In this document: in pieces, positions 26,340 through 34,128 of the stretch
Layout: each line of letters begins with the position of its first letter
How positions within the stretch are numbered: the first letter of the stretch is position 1
Position numbers and translations under genes: made by a program
Notes under the pieces: model-generated
Databases searched by the model: none
What the model saw: the letters and a program-made list of their open reading frames with translations, nothing else
What the model was told of the DNA's origin: nothing
From: Pseudomonas putida
GTDB lineage: Bacteria > Pseudomonadota > Gammaproteobacteria > Pseudomonadales > Pseudomonadaceae
Assembly (NCBI GenBank): GCA_041879295.1
Contig: CP047152.1
Coordinates: 3,291,501-3,355,500, forward strand
DNA: 64,000 nucleotides
Direction: 5' to 3'

Positions 26340-27059
26340 ATGATCAGGCCCCTTCTGTTGCTGAGTGCTGCGCTGCTTTTCAGCTCCGTATCGCTAGCCC
26401 AGCAGATGAAACGCCAACTGGGCGATTTCGACTTTACACTCGGTACCACTCCCTCGCGCAGCATGGCGCAAGGGCTTATCTCACCCAGCGCCGTCGGCGC
26501 ATTCCATGGTGGGCTCGACCTTAGCCACCCCAATGGCTGGTATCTGGGCCAGTACGCCCCCAGCATGGGCGTCGCCCACAACTCGACCCTGCGCCTGGAC
26601 AGTTACCTGGGCTACAAGCACCATTTCGACAGCAGCCTGGGCTACGAGGTAGGGTTGATCCATTACAGTCAGCCAAATATCGCAGGCCCCGACAGCTACG
26701 CCCTGTATGGGGGTGTTTCGGTGCTAGGCAGCCGCTTCGGCGGGGCGCTGCGCGACAACCCCGACAACCGCACCGGCACGCTGTTCGCCGACTTCGGCCA
26801 TCTGCCGATGTTCGACGTCGACTTCACCGTCAAGCTCGCCCACCACCGCCTGGGCACACCGTTCACCATTGGTGATGGTAGCCAGGTGAATGCCTTTTCC
26901 GATTGGTCACTGGAATTGTCGCGGCCTTGGCTGGGCATCGACCTGAACCTGATCTACAGCAACTCCAGCCTGAGTGGCGACGGCTGCGATGCGTACTCAG
27001 GTATCAACACCTATTGCGACAGCGTGGTCACCCTCAAGGCCCAGCGCAACTTTTTTTAA
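26340..27059 (+). CDS. TorF-family putative porin (outer-membrane beta-barrel)
   Basis: A 239-aa protein with a signal peptide (MIRPLLLLSAALLFSSVSLAQQ) and alternating beta-strand segments with aromatic girdles (GWYLGQYAP, SYLGYKHHF, YEVGLIHYSQP). It ends in Phe (QRNFF), as is usual for outer-membrane barrels recognised by BAM. The layout fits the TorF (Gcw_chp) family, found by comparison only and of unknown substrate. Start ATG 26340 follows GGAG. Its stop codon overlaps that of the convergent transporter gene. Confidence 0.75.
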   Translation: MIRPLLLLSAALLFSSVSLAQQMKRQLGDFDFTLGTTPSRSMAQGLISPSAVGAFHGGLDLSHPNGWYLGQYAPSMGVAHNSTLRLDSYLGYKHHFDSSLGYEVGLIHYSQPNIAGPDSYALYGGVSVLGSRFGGALRDNPDNRTGTLFADFGHLPMFDVDFTVKLAHHRLGTPFTIGDGSQVNAFSDWSLELSRPWLGIDLNLIYSNSSLSGDGCDAYSGINTYCDSVVTLKAQRNFF

Positions 27060-27928
27060 CGGCGCGACGCCAGCGCCAGGGCAATGCCGCCCAACACCAC
27101 CACACAGGCGATCAACAAGCGCAACGACACCGGCTCGCCGATCAGGACAACCCCGCCCAGTGCGGCAATCACCGGCACGCTGAGCTGCAGGGTCGCCGCC
27201 TGTTGCGCACTGACCTGCCTGACCACGCCATACCACACGGCGTAGCCGGCGCCTGAGGCCAGCACACCCGAAGCCAATGCATACGCCAAGCCAAGCGGCG
27301 TGAGGTGCGGGCCGGCGCCCAGCAACAGCATCGGTAGCAGCAGCACCAGGCAAGGCAGGCTGCGGGCAAAATTGCCGGCAGTGTCGGCCAGCGGCCTGGG
27401 CGAGCCTTTGCCCAGTAGCGTATACACCCCCCAGGCCACCCCGGACAGAGCCATCAGCAAGGCACTGGCCAACGAAGGTGCCGAAGCACCGGGCAACAGC
27501 AGCACCAGCAGGCCGGCAAAGGCGATCAGCATGCCCAGAAGCATGCGTACCGTGATGTGTTCGCCCCGGTACCAGGCAAAGCCGAACATGGTGATTTGTA
27601 CAGCACCGAACAGCAACAACGCCCCCACCCCAGCCCCCAGTTGCAGGTACGCCGCAGAAAACAGGAACGCGTACAGAAACAGCGCCAGGCCGCCCCACCA
27701 ATTGCCGCCCATGGTGTGCACCGGCTTACGCAGGCGAATCAGCAACAGCAGAAAGAGCGCACCACTGGCCAGGCGTACCATGGTGAAGGATACCGGGTCG
27801 ATGGCCCCGTCTTTCAGCGCCAGCCGGCAGAACACCGAGTTGGCAGCAAATGCCACCAGGCTGAACAGCGCAGGCCAAAGCCAGGCTCTGGTCTTGCGGT
27901 CAGTAAGCGTGCTCGTGCCAGTGCTCAT
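27056..27928 (-). CDS. DMT-superfamily EamA-type transporter
   Basis: A 290-aa integral membrane protein with about ten hydrophobic helices in two EamA repeats (WPALFSLVAFAANSVFCRLAL in the first; PVIAALGGVVLIGEPVSLRLLIACVVVLGGIALAL at the end). Such proteins export amino acids or other metabolites. ATG 27928 gives the family's normal length; upstream in-frame starts add an unrelated tail. Terminal stop codons overlap with the TorF gene, leaving no room for a separate terminator. Confidence 0.87.
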   Translation of the reverse strand: MSTGTSTLTDRKTRAWLWPALFSLVAFAANSVFCRLALKDGAIDPVSFTMVRLASGALFLLLLIRLRKPVHTMGGNWWGGLALFLYAFLFSAAYLQLGAGVGALLLFGAVQITMFGFAWYRGEHITVRMLLGMLIAFAGLLVLLLPGASAPSLASALLMALSGVAWGVYTLLGKGSPRPLADTAGNFARSLPCLVLLLPMLLLGAGPHLTPLGLAYALASGVLASGAGYAVWYGVVRQVSAQQAATLQLSVPVIAALGGVVLIGEPVSLRLLIACVVVLGGIALALASRR

Positions 27929-28035
27929 GGTGTGGTCACCTCTGAGTGGGATTGTTGTTATAGCAGCAGTGCCGATGGTGCCTGCATCGATATACAACAG
28001 AGTAATTCCCTGGCGCCACCACTGATTTGACTGCA

Positions 28036-28446
28036 CTACACCGCAGCGACTGCCTCGATTTCCACCAGCATGCCGTCCAGCGCCAGCCGTGGCACCGGTA
28101 TCAACGTGCAGGTCGGTTTCATGCGCGTTCCCCAGGCCCTGTCGGCCTCGGCCACCCATTGGCCCAGGCGCGCTTCGGAGTGCTCGACAATCAGCAGGGT
28201 CAGCTTGAACACCTGGGCCAGGCTGGCACCTTTCGACGCCAGGGCCAGTTCCAGGTTAGCCAGTGCCTGGCGAGCCTGTTCGGCGAACACAGGTGACAAC
28301 CGGCCATTGCTCTCCTCCCCACCCTGGCCGGCGATGAACAGTAGACGGCTGTCAGCGCGCACTTCGGCGACATGGGAGTAGGCGTTGCCACTGGGGTCGT
28401 AGAGGCCTTCGGGGTTGCTTAGCTGGAATGCGTTTGATGGGGTCAC
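28036..28446 (-). CDS. RidA-family protein, GTG start
   Basis: A 136-aa protein of the Rid superfamily (LLFIAGQGGEESNGRLSP, QARQALANLELALASKGA, and a C-terminal TLIPVPRLALDGMLVEIEAVA). The conserved substrate-carboxylate Arg lies in the VPRLAL position. GTG 28446, preceded by GAGGG, is the best start. It is a different subgroup from the RidA at 8838; substrate unknown. It lies upstream of, and in the same direction as, the EamA gene (107-bp gap). Confidence 0.82.
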   Translation of the reverse strand: MTPSNAFQLSNPEGLYDPSGNAYSHVAEVRADSRLLFIAGQGGEESNGRLSPVFAEQARQALANLELALASKGASLAQVFKLTLLIVEHSEARLGQWVAEADRAWGTRMKPTCTLIPVPRLALDGMLVEIEAVAAV

Positions 28447-28588
28447 GACAAGCCCTCGCTCGGTTGGAAGAGCGCCGGAGTATCGGACCTTAAGCTAACT
28501 CGAGGTCAAGCACCAAGTAGGACATTTCGTACAAAACACCGTCATGTCAGAACCACGCGTGTGTTTGCGCGGTGGCTGTAAGGCCGTA

Positions 28589-28742
28589 GGCTCTGTACGA
28601 AAAGTCTTGAGACGCAGGTCAGGCAAGGCGAATACAGCCGAGGAACGGCCGGGGTCGCGCCCGACTGTACTGGAGTACATGAGCATTCCGAGGCTGTTTT
28701 CAACGCAGCATCAACAAGTATCAAGGCTTTCCGTACAGAGCC
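28589..28742. mobile_element. MITE, 154 bp, TA target duplication
   Basis: The terminal inverted repeat is GGCTCTGTACGAAAAGTCTTGA at the left end, matched at the right end with two mismatches (complement GGCTCTGTACGGAAAGCCTTGA). The element is flanked by TA on both sides (28587-28588 and 28743-28744). It has no transposase frame. An internal dyad GTACTGGAGTAC is present. It looks like a non-autonomous derivative of an IS that duplicates TA (IS5/IS427 or IS630 type). It sits about 50 bp upstream of the gene at 28792. Confidence 0.8.
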
Positions 28743-28791
28743 TAGAGTGCAAAGCCCGGCATGGAGGCCTTTAACCAACAAGGAAAAACCG

Positions 28792-29118
28792 ATGAGCAAA
28801 TTTGATTTTCAGCTGGCCTATACCATCAAGCCGCACAACGCTCCACGCGATGAAACCGATGCGGCACAGGCACGTCTGCACCTGCGGGAAAAGCTCGGCC
28901 TGGACACCGTCGAGCACATTGAAACCACGTTGCTTGGCATGATCACGCTCAATGGCACCAGCCTCGCTGACCGCAAGCGTGAAGCTGAAAAGCTGGTCCG
29001 CGACTACATCCATGACGCGCTCAAGGAATTGCGCGTACTGTCTACCGTGAAATTCTACGGGTGCCTGATGGTGGACGGGCTGGGCCCTGCCATACGTTTC
29101 GACATCCTGCCTAAATAA
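28792..29118 (+). CDS. Hypothetical protein (108 aa)
   Basis: A 108-aa soluble protein (MSKFDFQLAYTIKPHNAPRDETD..., ends IRFDILPK) with no signal or membrane segment. ATG 28792 follows AAGGA. I do not recognise a named family. The promoter region carries the MITE, so its expression may be driven or altered by the insertion. Confidence 0.75.
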   Translation: MSKFDFQLAYTIKPHNAPRDETDAAQARLHLREKLGLDTVEHIETTLLGMITLNGTSLADRKREAEKLVRDYIHDALKELRVLSTVKFYGCLMVDGLGPAIRFDILPK

Positions 29119-29126
29119 ACCTCGAA

Positions 29127-29154
29127 GGCCTCAGGCGCCCCCGCGCCTGAGGCC
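29127..29154. terminator. Strong 12-bp hairpin between convergent genes
   Basis: GGCCTCAGGCGC, loop CCCC, GCGCCTGAGGCC. It sits in the 43-bp gap between convergent genes ending at 29118 and 29162 and can act on both strands, though no long T-tract follows on either. Confidence 0.7.
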
Positions 29155-29161
29155 GCAAACC

Positions 29162-29374
29162 TCATTTCTCCTGCAGCACCGCCCTGCCCTTCACCGCCCG
29201 CGGCCCGCGCCAGGCCCAGAACAGCAAACCGGGGAATGGTGCGTAGACCACGAAGACGATCCACAGCATCTTGCGCTCGGCGCGCCGTTCACTGCCGATG
29301 ATGTGCCAGATGGCCCAGATCTCCAGCAGAATGACCAGGGCCGCAATGATGATCCAGATTGTACCGATTTCCAT
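29162..29374 (-). CDS. Small membrane protein, PLDc_N-type domain
   Basis: A 70-aa protein with two hydrophobic helices (IWIIIAALVILLEIWAIWHII and LWIVFVVYAPFPGLLFWAW), the pattern of the phospholipase D N-terminal (PLDc_N) small membrane proteins. ATG 29374, preceded by GGGAG, is chosen over the upstream start at 29449, which would add 25 polar residues before the first helix. Function unknown. Confidence 0.75.
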   Translation of the reverse strand: MEIGTIWIIIAALVILLEIWAIWHIIGSERRAERKMLWIVFVVYAPFPGLLFWAWRGPRAVKGRAVLQEK

Positions 29375-29477
29375 GAGCGCTCTCCCAATGGCATGTAATG
29401 GGTTGGGTTGCTGCAAGCGCTGAGGGTTCAGATTGATTTGACTCGCCACACCTCTTTGCAGGCGCGGCGATAGGGCC

Positions 29478-29948
29478 TCATTGCCGTGGTGCGTTCTCCA
29501 GTGCAGCCTTCAACGCCGCTGCATCGGTAAACGCCCGCTGGCTGACCAGCACGCCCTGCTGCAGTTGCAACCACTGCACCTGGCCATCCTGCCCGGGGTA
29601 ACGGCTGGCCACTCGCCCTTCTCGGTCGAGCAGCACCCGGTAGCTGTAATCGCGCATGGCCGGTACAGCAAACAGTTTGCTGATCAGTGCAGGCATGCGC
29701 TGGATGTCGGCCACAAATACGGCGCTACGTGCTTCCAGGTAGCCCTTGGGCTCCTCGGCCAATGCCGCCTTGACCAGCTTGGCACCGTCCATATCGCGTG
29801 CCACCAGCAGAATCTGCGTGTCGGCATCCAGGCTGTAGGCCTGGTCGTACTGGTCGAGCAGTGTGAACGGGGCGAGCTTGTCGCCCTGCTCCAGGGCGTT
29901 GGCCAGCAACGGCAACAGGCTGAGCAACACTACAGCGGCATATTTCAT
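29478..29948 (-). CDS. Exported thioredoxin-fold-like hypothetical protein
   Basis: A 156-aa protein with a signal peptide (MKYAAVVLLSLLPLLANALEQ). The mature part (KLAPFTLLDQYDQAYSLDADTQILLV..., VLLDREGRVASRYP) resembles a redoxin/thioredoxin fold but has no CXXC motif, so it is unlikely to be a classic disulfide oxidoreductase. I infer a periplasmic location. ATG 29948 opens directly on the signal peptide. It is divergent from the GlxA-type regulator. Confidence 0.72.
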   Translation of the reverse strand: MKYAAVVLLSLLPLLANALEQGDKLAPFTLLDQYDQAYSLDADTQILLVARDMDGAKLVKAALAEEPKGYLEARSAVFVADIQRMPALISKLFAVPAMRDYSYRVLLDREGRVASRYPGQDGQVQWLQLQQGVLVSQRAFTDAAALKAALENAPRQ

Positions 29949-30154
29949 CAGGGGCATCCTCAATGACGGGAATGTCAGCATAGCGACAAAGCACCAGGAC
30001 AGGCAGGTTGCCTGAACACGACCTGTAATACGACACCGCCACCAGGGAGATTGTCTTTCCCCCGGGCACCGTCCACACTCTGCGGGCCAGCCAGGAAGCG
30101 GAGTCCAGAGTGCCCACGCCACGCCAGTTCAGCAAAAAAACCAGCACCAGCAAC

Positions 30155-31117
30155 ATGCTACGGCTGAAAACAAGCAGCGCCAATATCCAGGCGCCCTATC
30201 GGGTCGACTTTATCCTGCTCGAACACTTCTCGATGGCCAGTTTCACCGTGGCCATGGACGTGCTGGTCACGGCAAACCTGCTGCGTGCCGACAGCTTCCA
30301 GTTCACTCCGCTGTCGCTGGACGGCGACCGGGTGCTCAGCGACCTGGGGCTGGAACTGGTAGCCACCGAGCTGTCCGCCGCGGCGCTGAAGGAGCTGGAC
30401 CTGTTGGTGGTCTGTGGCGGCTTGCGCACACCACTGAAGTACCCGGAACTCGATCGCCTGCTGGACGATTGCGCGGCCCACGGCATGGCCTTGGGCGGCT
30501 TGTGGAACGGCGCCTGGTTCCTTGGCCGCGCCGGGGTACTGGACGACTACGGTTGCAGCATCCACCCCGAGCAACGCGCCAGCCTGTCCGAGCGCAGCCC
30601 GCAAACCCGCATCACCCCGGCCAGCTTTACCCTCGACCGTGACCGCCTCAGCGCCGCCAGCCCCAATGGCGCCATGGAGCTGATGCTGGGCCTGGTGCGC
30701 CGGCTGTATGGTGATGGCCTGGCCGAAGGGGTCGAGGAAATCCTGTCATTTTCCGGTGCGCGCTACCGCCAGGTGGGTCCTGGGGCGAAGAAGTCCATGA
30801 GCCTGCACCTGCGCACCATTGTCGAGCTGATGGAAAACAACCTGGAGGAAACCCTCAGCCTCGACCAGTTGGCCGCCTACAGCGGGCGCTCGCGCCGGCA
30901 GATCGACCGCCTGTTCCAGGCCCAGCTGGGCACGTCGCCACGGCGCTATTACATGGAGCTGCGCATCACCAAGAGCCGCCGGCTGCTGCAGTATTCCGAC
31001 CTGTCGGTGATGGAAGTGGCAGTGGCCTGCGGGTTTGTCTCGGTGTCGCACTTCAGCAAGTGCTATGCGGCGTATTTCGGCTACCCGCCGTCGCGCGAGC
31101 AACGGCTGGGCGAGTGA
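30155..31117 (+). CDS. GlxA-family regulator (DJ-1/PfpI-like plus AraC HTH)
   Basis: About 320 aa. Residues 1-190 form a DJ-1/PfpI-like amidotransferase fold (VDFILLEHFSMASFTVAMDVL, LDLLVVCGGLRT) whose nucleophile loop reads LWNGAWFLG instead of the usual Cys motif, so it is a sensor rather than an enzyme. The C-terminal AraC domain has two HTHs (LSLDQLAAYSGRSRRQIDRLFQ and VMEVAVACGFVSVSHFSKCYAAYFGYPPS). Relatives control choline, carnitine or amino-acid catabolism. The start could also be GTG 30110. Confidence 0.88.
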   Translation: MLRLKTSSANIQAPYRVDFILLEHFSMASFTVAMDVLVTANLLRADSFQFTPLSLDGDRVLSDLGLELVATELSAAALKELDLLVVCGGLRTPLKYPELDRLLDDCAAHGMALGGLWNGAWFLGRAGVLDDYGCSIHPEQRASLSERSPQTRITPASFTLDRDRLSAASPNGAMELMLGLVRRLYGDGLAEGVEEILSFSGARYRQVGPGAKKSMSLHLRTIVELMENNLEETLSLDQLAAYSGRSRRQIDRLFQAQLGTSPRRYYMELRITKSRRLLQYSDLSVMEVAVACGFVSVSHFSKCYAAYFGYPPSREQRLGE

Positions 31118-31155
31118 CCGAGGCTCTTTGAGTCAGCCTAGGCGCTCGAGCAGTC

Positions 31156-31845
31156 TCACGTACGAGGTTCGAGCTGGATATACCGCAACACCGCATCACA
31201 GATCATGGCTTTGTGGCGCAGCTTTACCTGCTCATCAGACAGGTCGATCTGGAAGATCTCGCCAAAGGTATGGCGGTTCGACACCCGGTAGAAGCAGAAC
31301 GAGCTCATCAGCATGTGCAGGTCGATGACCTCGATGCCGGCGCGGAACACGCCTTCCTGCACGCCGCGACGCAGGGTGTTGCCCAAGGCCTCCAACACCA
31401 GGCTGCTCATTTCGCGAATGGCCGGTGACTGCTTGACGTACTCGCCATAGTGGATGTTTTCGGTGCAGATGATGCGCACGAAATCGACGTTGCGGTCGTG
31501 GTGATCGAAGGTGAACTCCACCAGCCGACGAATCGCCTGCTCAGCCGGCAACGACTCCAGGTCCAGGCTCTGCTCGGTCTTGCGGATATCCCCGTACAAC
31601 TTCACCAGGCACTCGCAATACAGCTGCTCTTTGCTGCCGAAGTAGTAGTAGATCATGCGCTTGGAAGTGGCGGTGCGTTCGGCAATGGCGTCGACGCGGG
31701 CGCCGGCCAGCCCTTGCTGAACGAACTCGTTGATGGCGGCCTGGAGGATGTCCTCGCGTGTTTTCTCAGGGTTGTTCTTGCGCGTTTTGCGCACCCCTTC
31801 GGTTTCAGGCTGGCCGAGGCCGACTACGGAATCACTCATACCCAC
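31156..31845 (-). CDS. TetR-family transcriptional regulator
   Basis: A 229-aa regulator. HTH: REDILQAAINEFVQQGLAGARVDAIAERTATSKRMIYYYFGSKEQLY (about 29-76). The C-terminal ligand domain resembles the RutR/AcrR-like group with a C-terminal extension. ATG 31839 is an equally possible start. It lies 142 bp below, and co-directional with, the beta-propeller gene at 31988; targets could also include the sulfonate-type genes 1.3 kb away. Ligand unknown. Confidence 0.9.
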   Translation of the reverse strand: MGMSDSVVGLGQPETEGVRKTRKNNPEKTREDILQAAINEFVQQGLAGARVDAIAERTATSKRMIYYYFGSKEQLYCECLVKLYGDIRKTEQSLDLESLPAEQAIRRLVEFTFDHHDRNVDFVRIICTENIHYGEYVKQSPAIREMSSLVLEALGNTLRRGVQEGVFRAGIEVIDLHMLMSSFCFYRVSNRHTFGEIFQIDLSDEQVKLRHKAMICDAVLRYIQLEPRT

Positions 31846-31987
31846 TCACAGGCTGTTTATTGGAATGCCGGGATTATCCGTTAGCGCGACCATGCAGGGA
31901 AGCACGCTGTTGGTCGGGTAGCCATGATGCCTTGGGCTCGAGCAGCGCGGTCAGCCTGCGGGCACTGATCATCAGCCAGGCGCACAG

Positions 31988-32872
31988 TCAGTTACGCTGG
32001 GCAGTCGCGGGCGCCGGCGCGGGCGTCAGGCGCAGCACGCGGTTACGCCCACCTTCAGCGAGCAGATAACCCCCGATACCATCGGCGATGATCGCCTGGG
32101 GAGCCTTGAGGAAAGTCAGCACCGTTTGCTGGCTACCATCGGCATCGATGCGCAGCAGGCGCGCACGGTGTGTGTTGTCCTCGCTGATCCATAGGCCACG
32201 TTGATCACAATACAAGAACGTAGGGTTACGCAGACCGTCGATCACCACCGGGTCGCTGCCATCGTCGGACAGGGAGCGGACCCTGCCATTGGCCTTTTCG
32301 GTGTACAGCAGGCGGCCGTCGCTGCAGCGGGTCAGGCCTTCGGTTTCGGTCAGGCCGGACCGCAGTACATCCAGCTGACCGCTGCTCCAGTCATAGCGCA
32401 TCAGGCGACCATTGCCCTTGCGGTCTTCGATGGCATAAAGATAGTTGCCTTCGTTCCAGAGGCCTTGCACGCTCTCGCCGTCGAACAGCCGGGTGACCTG
32501 GCCATCGAGGGACAGGCTGACAGGTGCCAGGCCACCTTCCTGGCTGAACACCCAGCCGCCCTGTGCCGCGACCATACCATCGGGCTTGGACAGGTTATCG
32601 ATCAGCACGACGCGCTCGCCCGTAGCCGTGATCTTGAGGATGCTGCCCCGGCCGTCATCCAGTTCACGGCTGACCAGCAGGCTGCCATCCGCTTGCGGTA
32701 ACAGCGAGGCGGCTTTGGTTACGCCGCGATGCAACACCTCAACATCCCAGCCGGTAGCGGCCTGGACCGGGTAGAAACTCTGCCACGCGAAGAAGCCCAA
32801 GGTGGCCGCGAGCAGCCCGGAGGTGGCAGTCATGGCGATGCGGGCGCTGCGCTTGCGCAGGATGTGCGGCAT
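31988..32872 (-). CDS. Exported or membrane-anchored SMP-30/NHL-like beta-propeller protein
   Basis: A 294-aa protein with an N-terminal hydrophobic segment (IAMTATSGLLAATLGFFAW) acting as signal or anchor, followed by repeated blades (LLVSRELDDGRGSILKI, GLTRCSDGRLLYTEKANGRVRSL, GLWISEDNTHRARLLRI). This is the pattern of SMP-30/gluconolactonase or NHL-type propellers. Start ATG 32872 with AGGAG 7 nt upstream is well supported. The enzymatic activity, if any, cannot be assigned. Confidence 0.75.
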   Translation of the reverse strand: MPHILRKRSARIAMTATSGLLAATLGFFAWQSFYPVQAATGWDVEVLHRGVTKAASLLPQADGSLLVSRELDDGRGSILKITATGERVVLIDNLSKPDGMVAAQGGWVFSQEGGLAPVSLSLDGQVTRLFDGESVQGLWNEGNYLYAIEDRKGNGRLMRYDWSSGQLDVLRSGLTETEGLTRCSDGRLLYTEKANGRVRSLSDDGSDPVVIDGLRNPTFLYCDQRGLWISEDNTHRARLLRIDADGSQQTVLTFLKAPQAIIADGIGGYLLAEGGRNRVLRLTPAPAPATAQRN

Positions 32873-33131
32873 GAAGGGGCTCCTCGGAATCGTTGCGGAT
32901 CCTAGCAAGCGAATGTGAAAAAAATGTCGAAAGCTGCACAAACGGGTGCTGCAGGACCCGCCGATCTCAGCCGATGGCGCCTCCAACAACGATAGGCACC
33001 CCGCTACTAAAAACAAAAGGATATAAAAATAACTAAACAATCTAACAAACTGGAATATATAAATTGAAAGCCAAACGCCACCTCCTTAGCCTGGGCAGAT
33101 CGCCTCTCACCCGATTCAAGGAGCAATGCCC
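32873..33131 (+). promoter_or_regulatory. AT-rich promoter region of the sulfonate-type operon
   Basis: A 259-bp divergent gap. Bases 33005-33070 are strikingly AT-rich for this genome (runs such as TATAAAAATAACTAAAC and GGAATATATAAATTG), a composition seen at CysB-activated sulfur-starvation promoters. No exact CysB site can be defined by eye. Confidence 0.5.
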
Positions 33132-34112
33132 ATGCCCAAACATGCCTTCTCCCCACTACGCCGTCTGCTGATCGGCGGTTTACTGGCCAGCGTCGCCAGC
33201 GCCCTGCTGCCCTGGTCCGAAGCCATTGCCGACGACGCCAGGACACTGCGCATCGGCTACCAGAAATTCAACAGCATCAACATCCTCAAAGGCAGCGGCG
33301 CCCTGGAGAAGGCCCTGGCACCGCAAGGTGTGAAGGTCAGCTGGCATGAGTTCGCCGCCGGCCCCCAGCTACTGGAGGCACTGAGCACCGGCGCCATCGA
33401 CCTCGGCCACGCAGCCGATGCCCCCTCGGTGTTCGCCCAGGCCGCCGGCAAGCCTGTGGTCTACCTGGCCGCCGAACAACCCTACCCACGCGGCATTGGC
33501 CTGGTCGTGCGCGAGCAAGACCACCTGGCCAGTGTGCAGGACCTGAAAGGCAAGCGCGTGGCCACCGGCCGCGGCTGGAATGCCCAATACCTGCTGGCCG
33601 TAGCCCTGCAGCAGGCTGGCCTCAGTTACAAGGACATTACCCCCGCCTACGTCAACAATGCCGCCGATGCCGTGGCCGCCCTGCAATCGGGCAGTGTGCA
33701 GGCCGTGACCCTTTGGGACCCGTTCCTCGCCGCAGCAGAAAGCCAGCCAGGGTTGAGAAACCTGCGCGACGGCAGCGGCCTGTCCAACAACCGCACCTTC
33801 TACCTGTCCACAGCCCGCTATGCCGACGAGCACCGTGCACTGCTGAAAACCTTCTTTGCCGAGCTAGGCAAGGTCAGCCAGTGGGCCAACGCCAAGCCTG
33901 CCGAAGTTGCCGCGCTGCTGGCACCGCAGCTGGGGATCAGCACCCAGGTGCTGGAAGTGGCCAGCGAACGGCGCAACTACAACGCCGTCGCTATCACCCC
34001 GCAGATCGTTGCCGAACAACAGAAGCTGGCGGACACCTTTCAGGGCCTGGGCCTGATTCCACGCAAGCTACAGGTGGCCGAAGCGGTGTACCCGGCTTCC
34101 GTGTTGCCTTGA
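33132..34112 (+). CDS. ABC transporter substrate-binding protein, aliphatic sulfonate/SsuA type
   Basis: A 326-aa periplasmic protein with a signal peptide (RRLLIGGLLASVASALLPW...AIA). The mature start RIGYQKFNSINILKGSGALEKAL and the segments AGPQLLEALSTGAIDLGHAADAPSVFA and VTLWDPFLAAAE are typical of SsuA/TauA. AAGGAG at 33118-33123 is 8 nt from ATG 33132 but only 2 nt from the ATG at 33126, so 33132 is the start. No permease or ATPase gene is adjacent, so it must share one encoded elsewhere. It is co-transcribed with the monooxygenase (16-nt gap). Confidence 0.9.
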   Translation: MPKHAFSPLRRLLIGGLLASVASALLPWSEAIADDARTLRIGYQKFNSINILKGSGALEKALAPQGVKVSWHEFAAGPQLLEALSTGAIDLGHAADAPSVFAQAAGKPVVYLAAEQPYPRGIGLVVREQDHLASVQDLKGKRVATGRGWNAQYLLAVALQQAGLSYKDITPAYVNNAADAVAALQSGSVQAVTLWDPFLAAAESQPGLRNLRDGSGLSNNRTFYLSTARYADEHRALLKTFFAELGKVSQWANAKPAEVAALLAPQLGISTQVLEVASERRNYNAVAITPQIVAEQQKLADTFQGLGLIPRKLQVAEAVYPASVLP

Positions 34113-34128
34113 ACGGAGCGCGCTGACC

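Noticed and set aside
28544..28774. A 76-codon frame starting MSEPRVCLRGG
   Set aside because: Most of it lies inside the MITE and its terminal repeats; it is not a gene.
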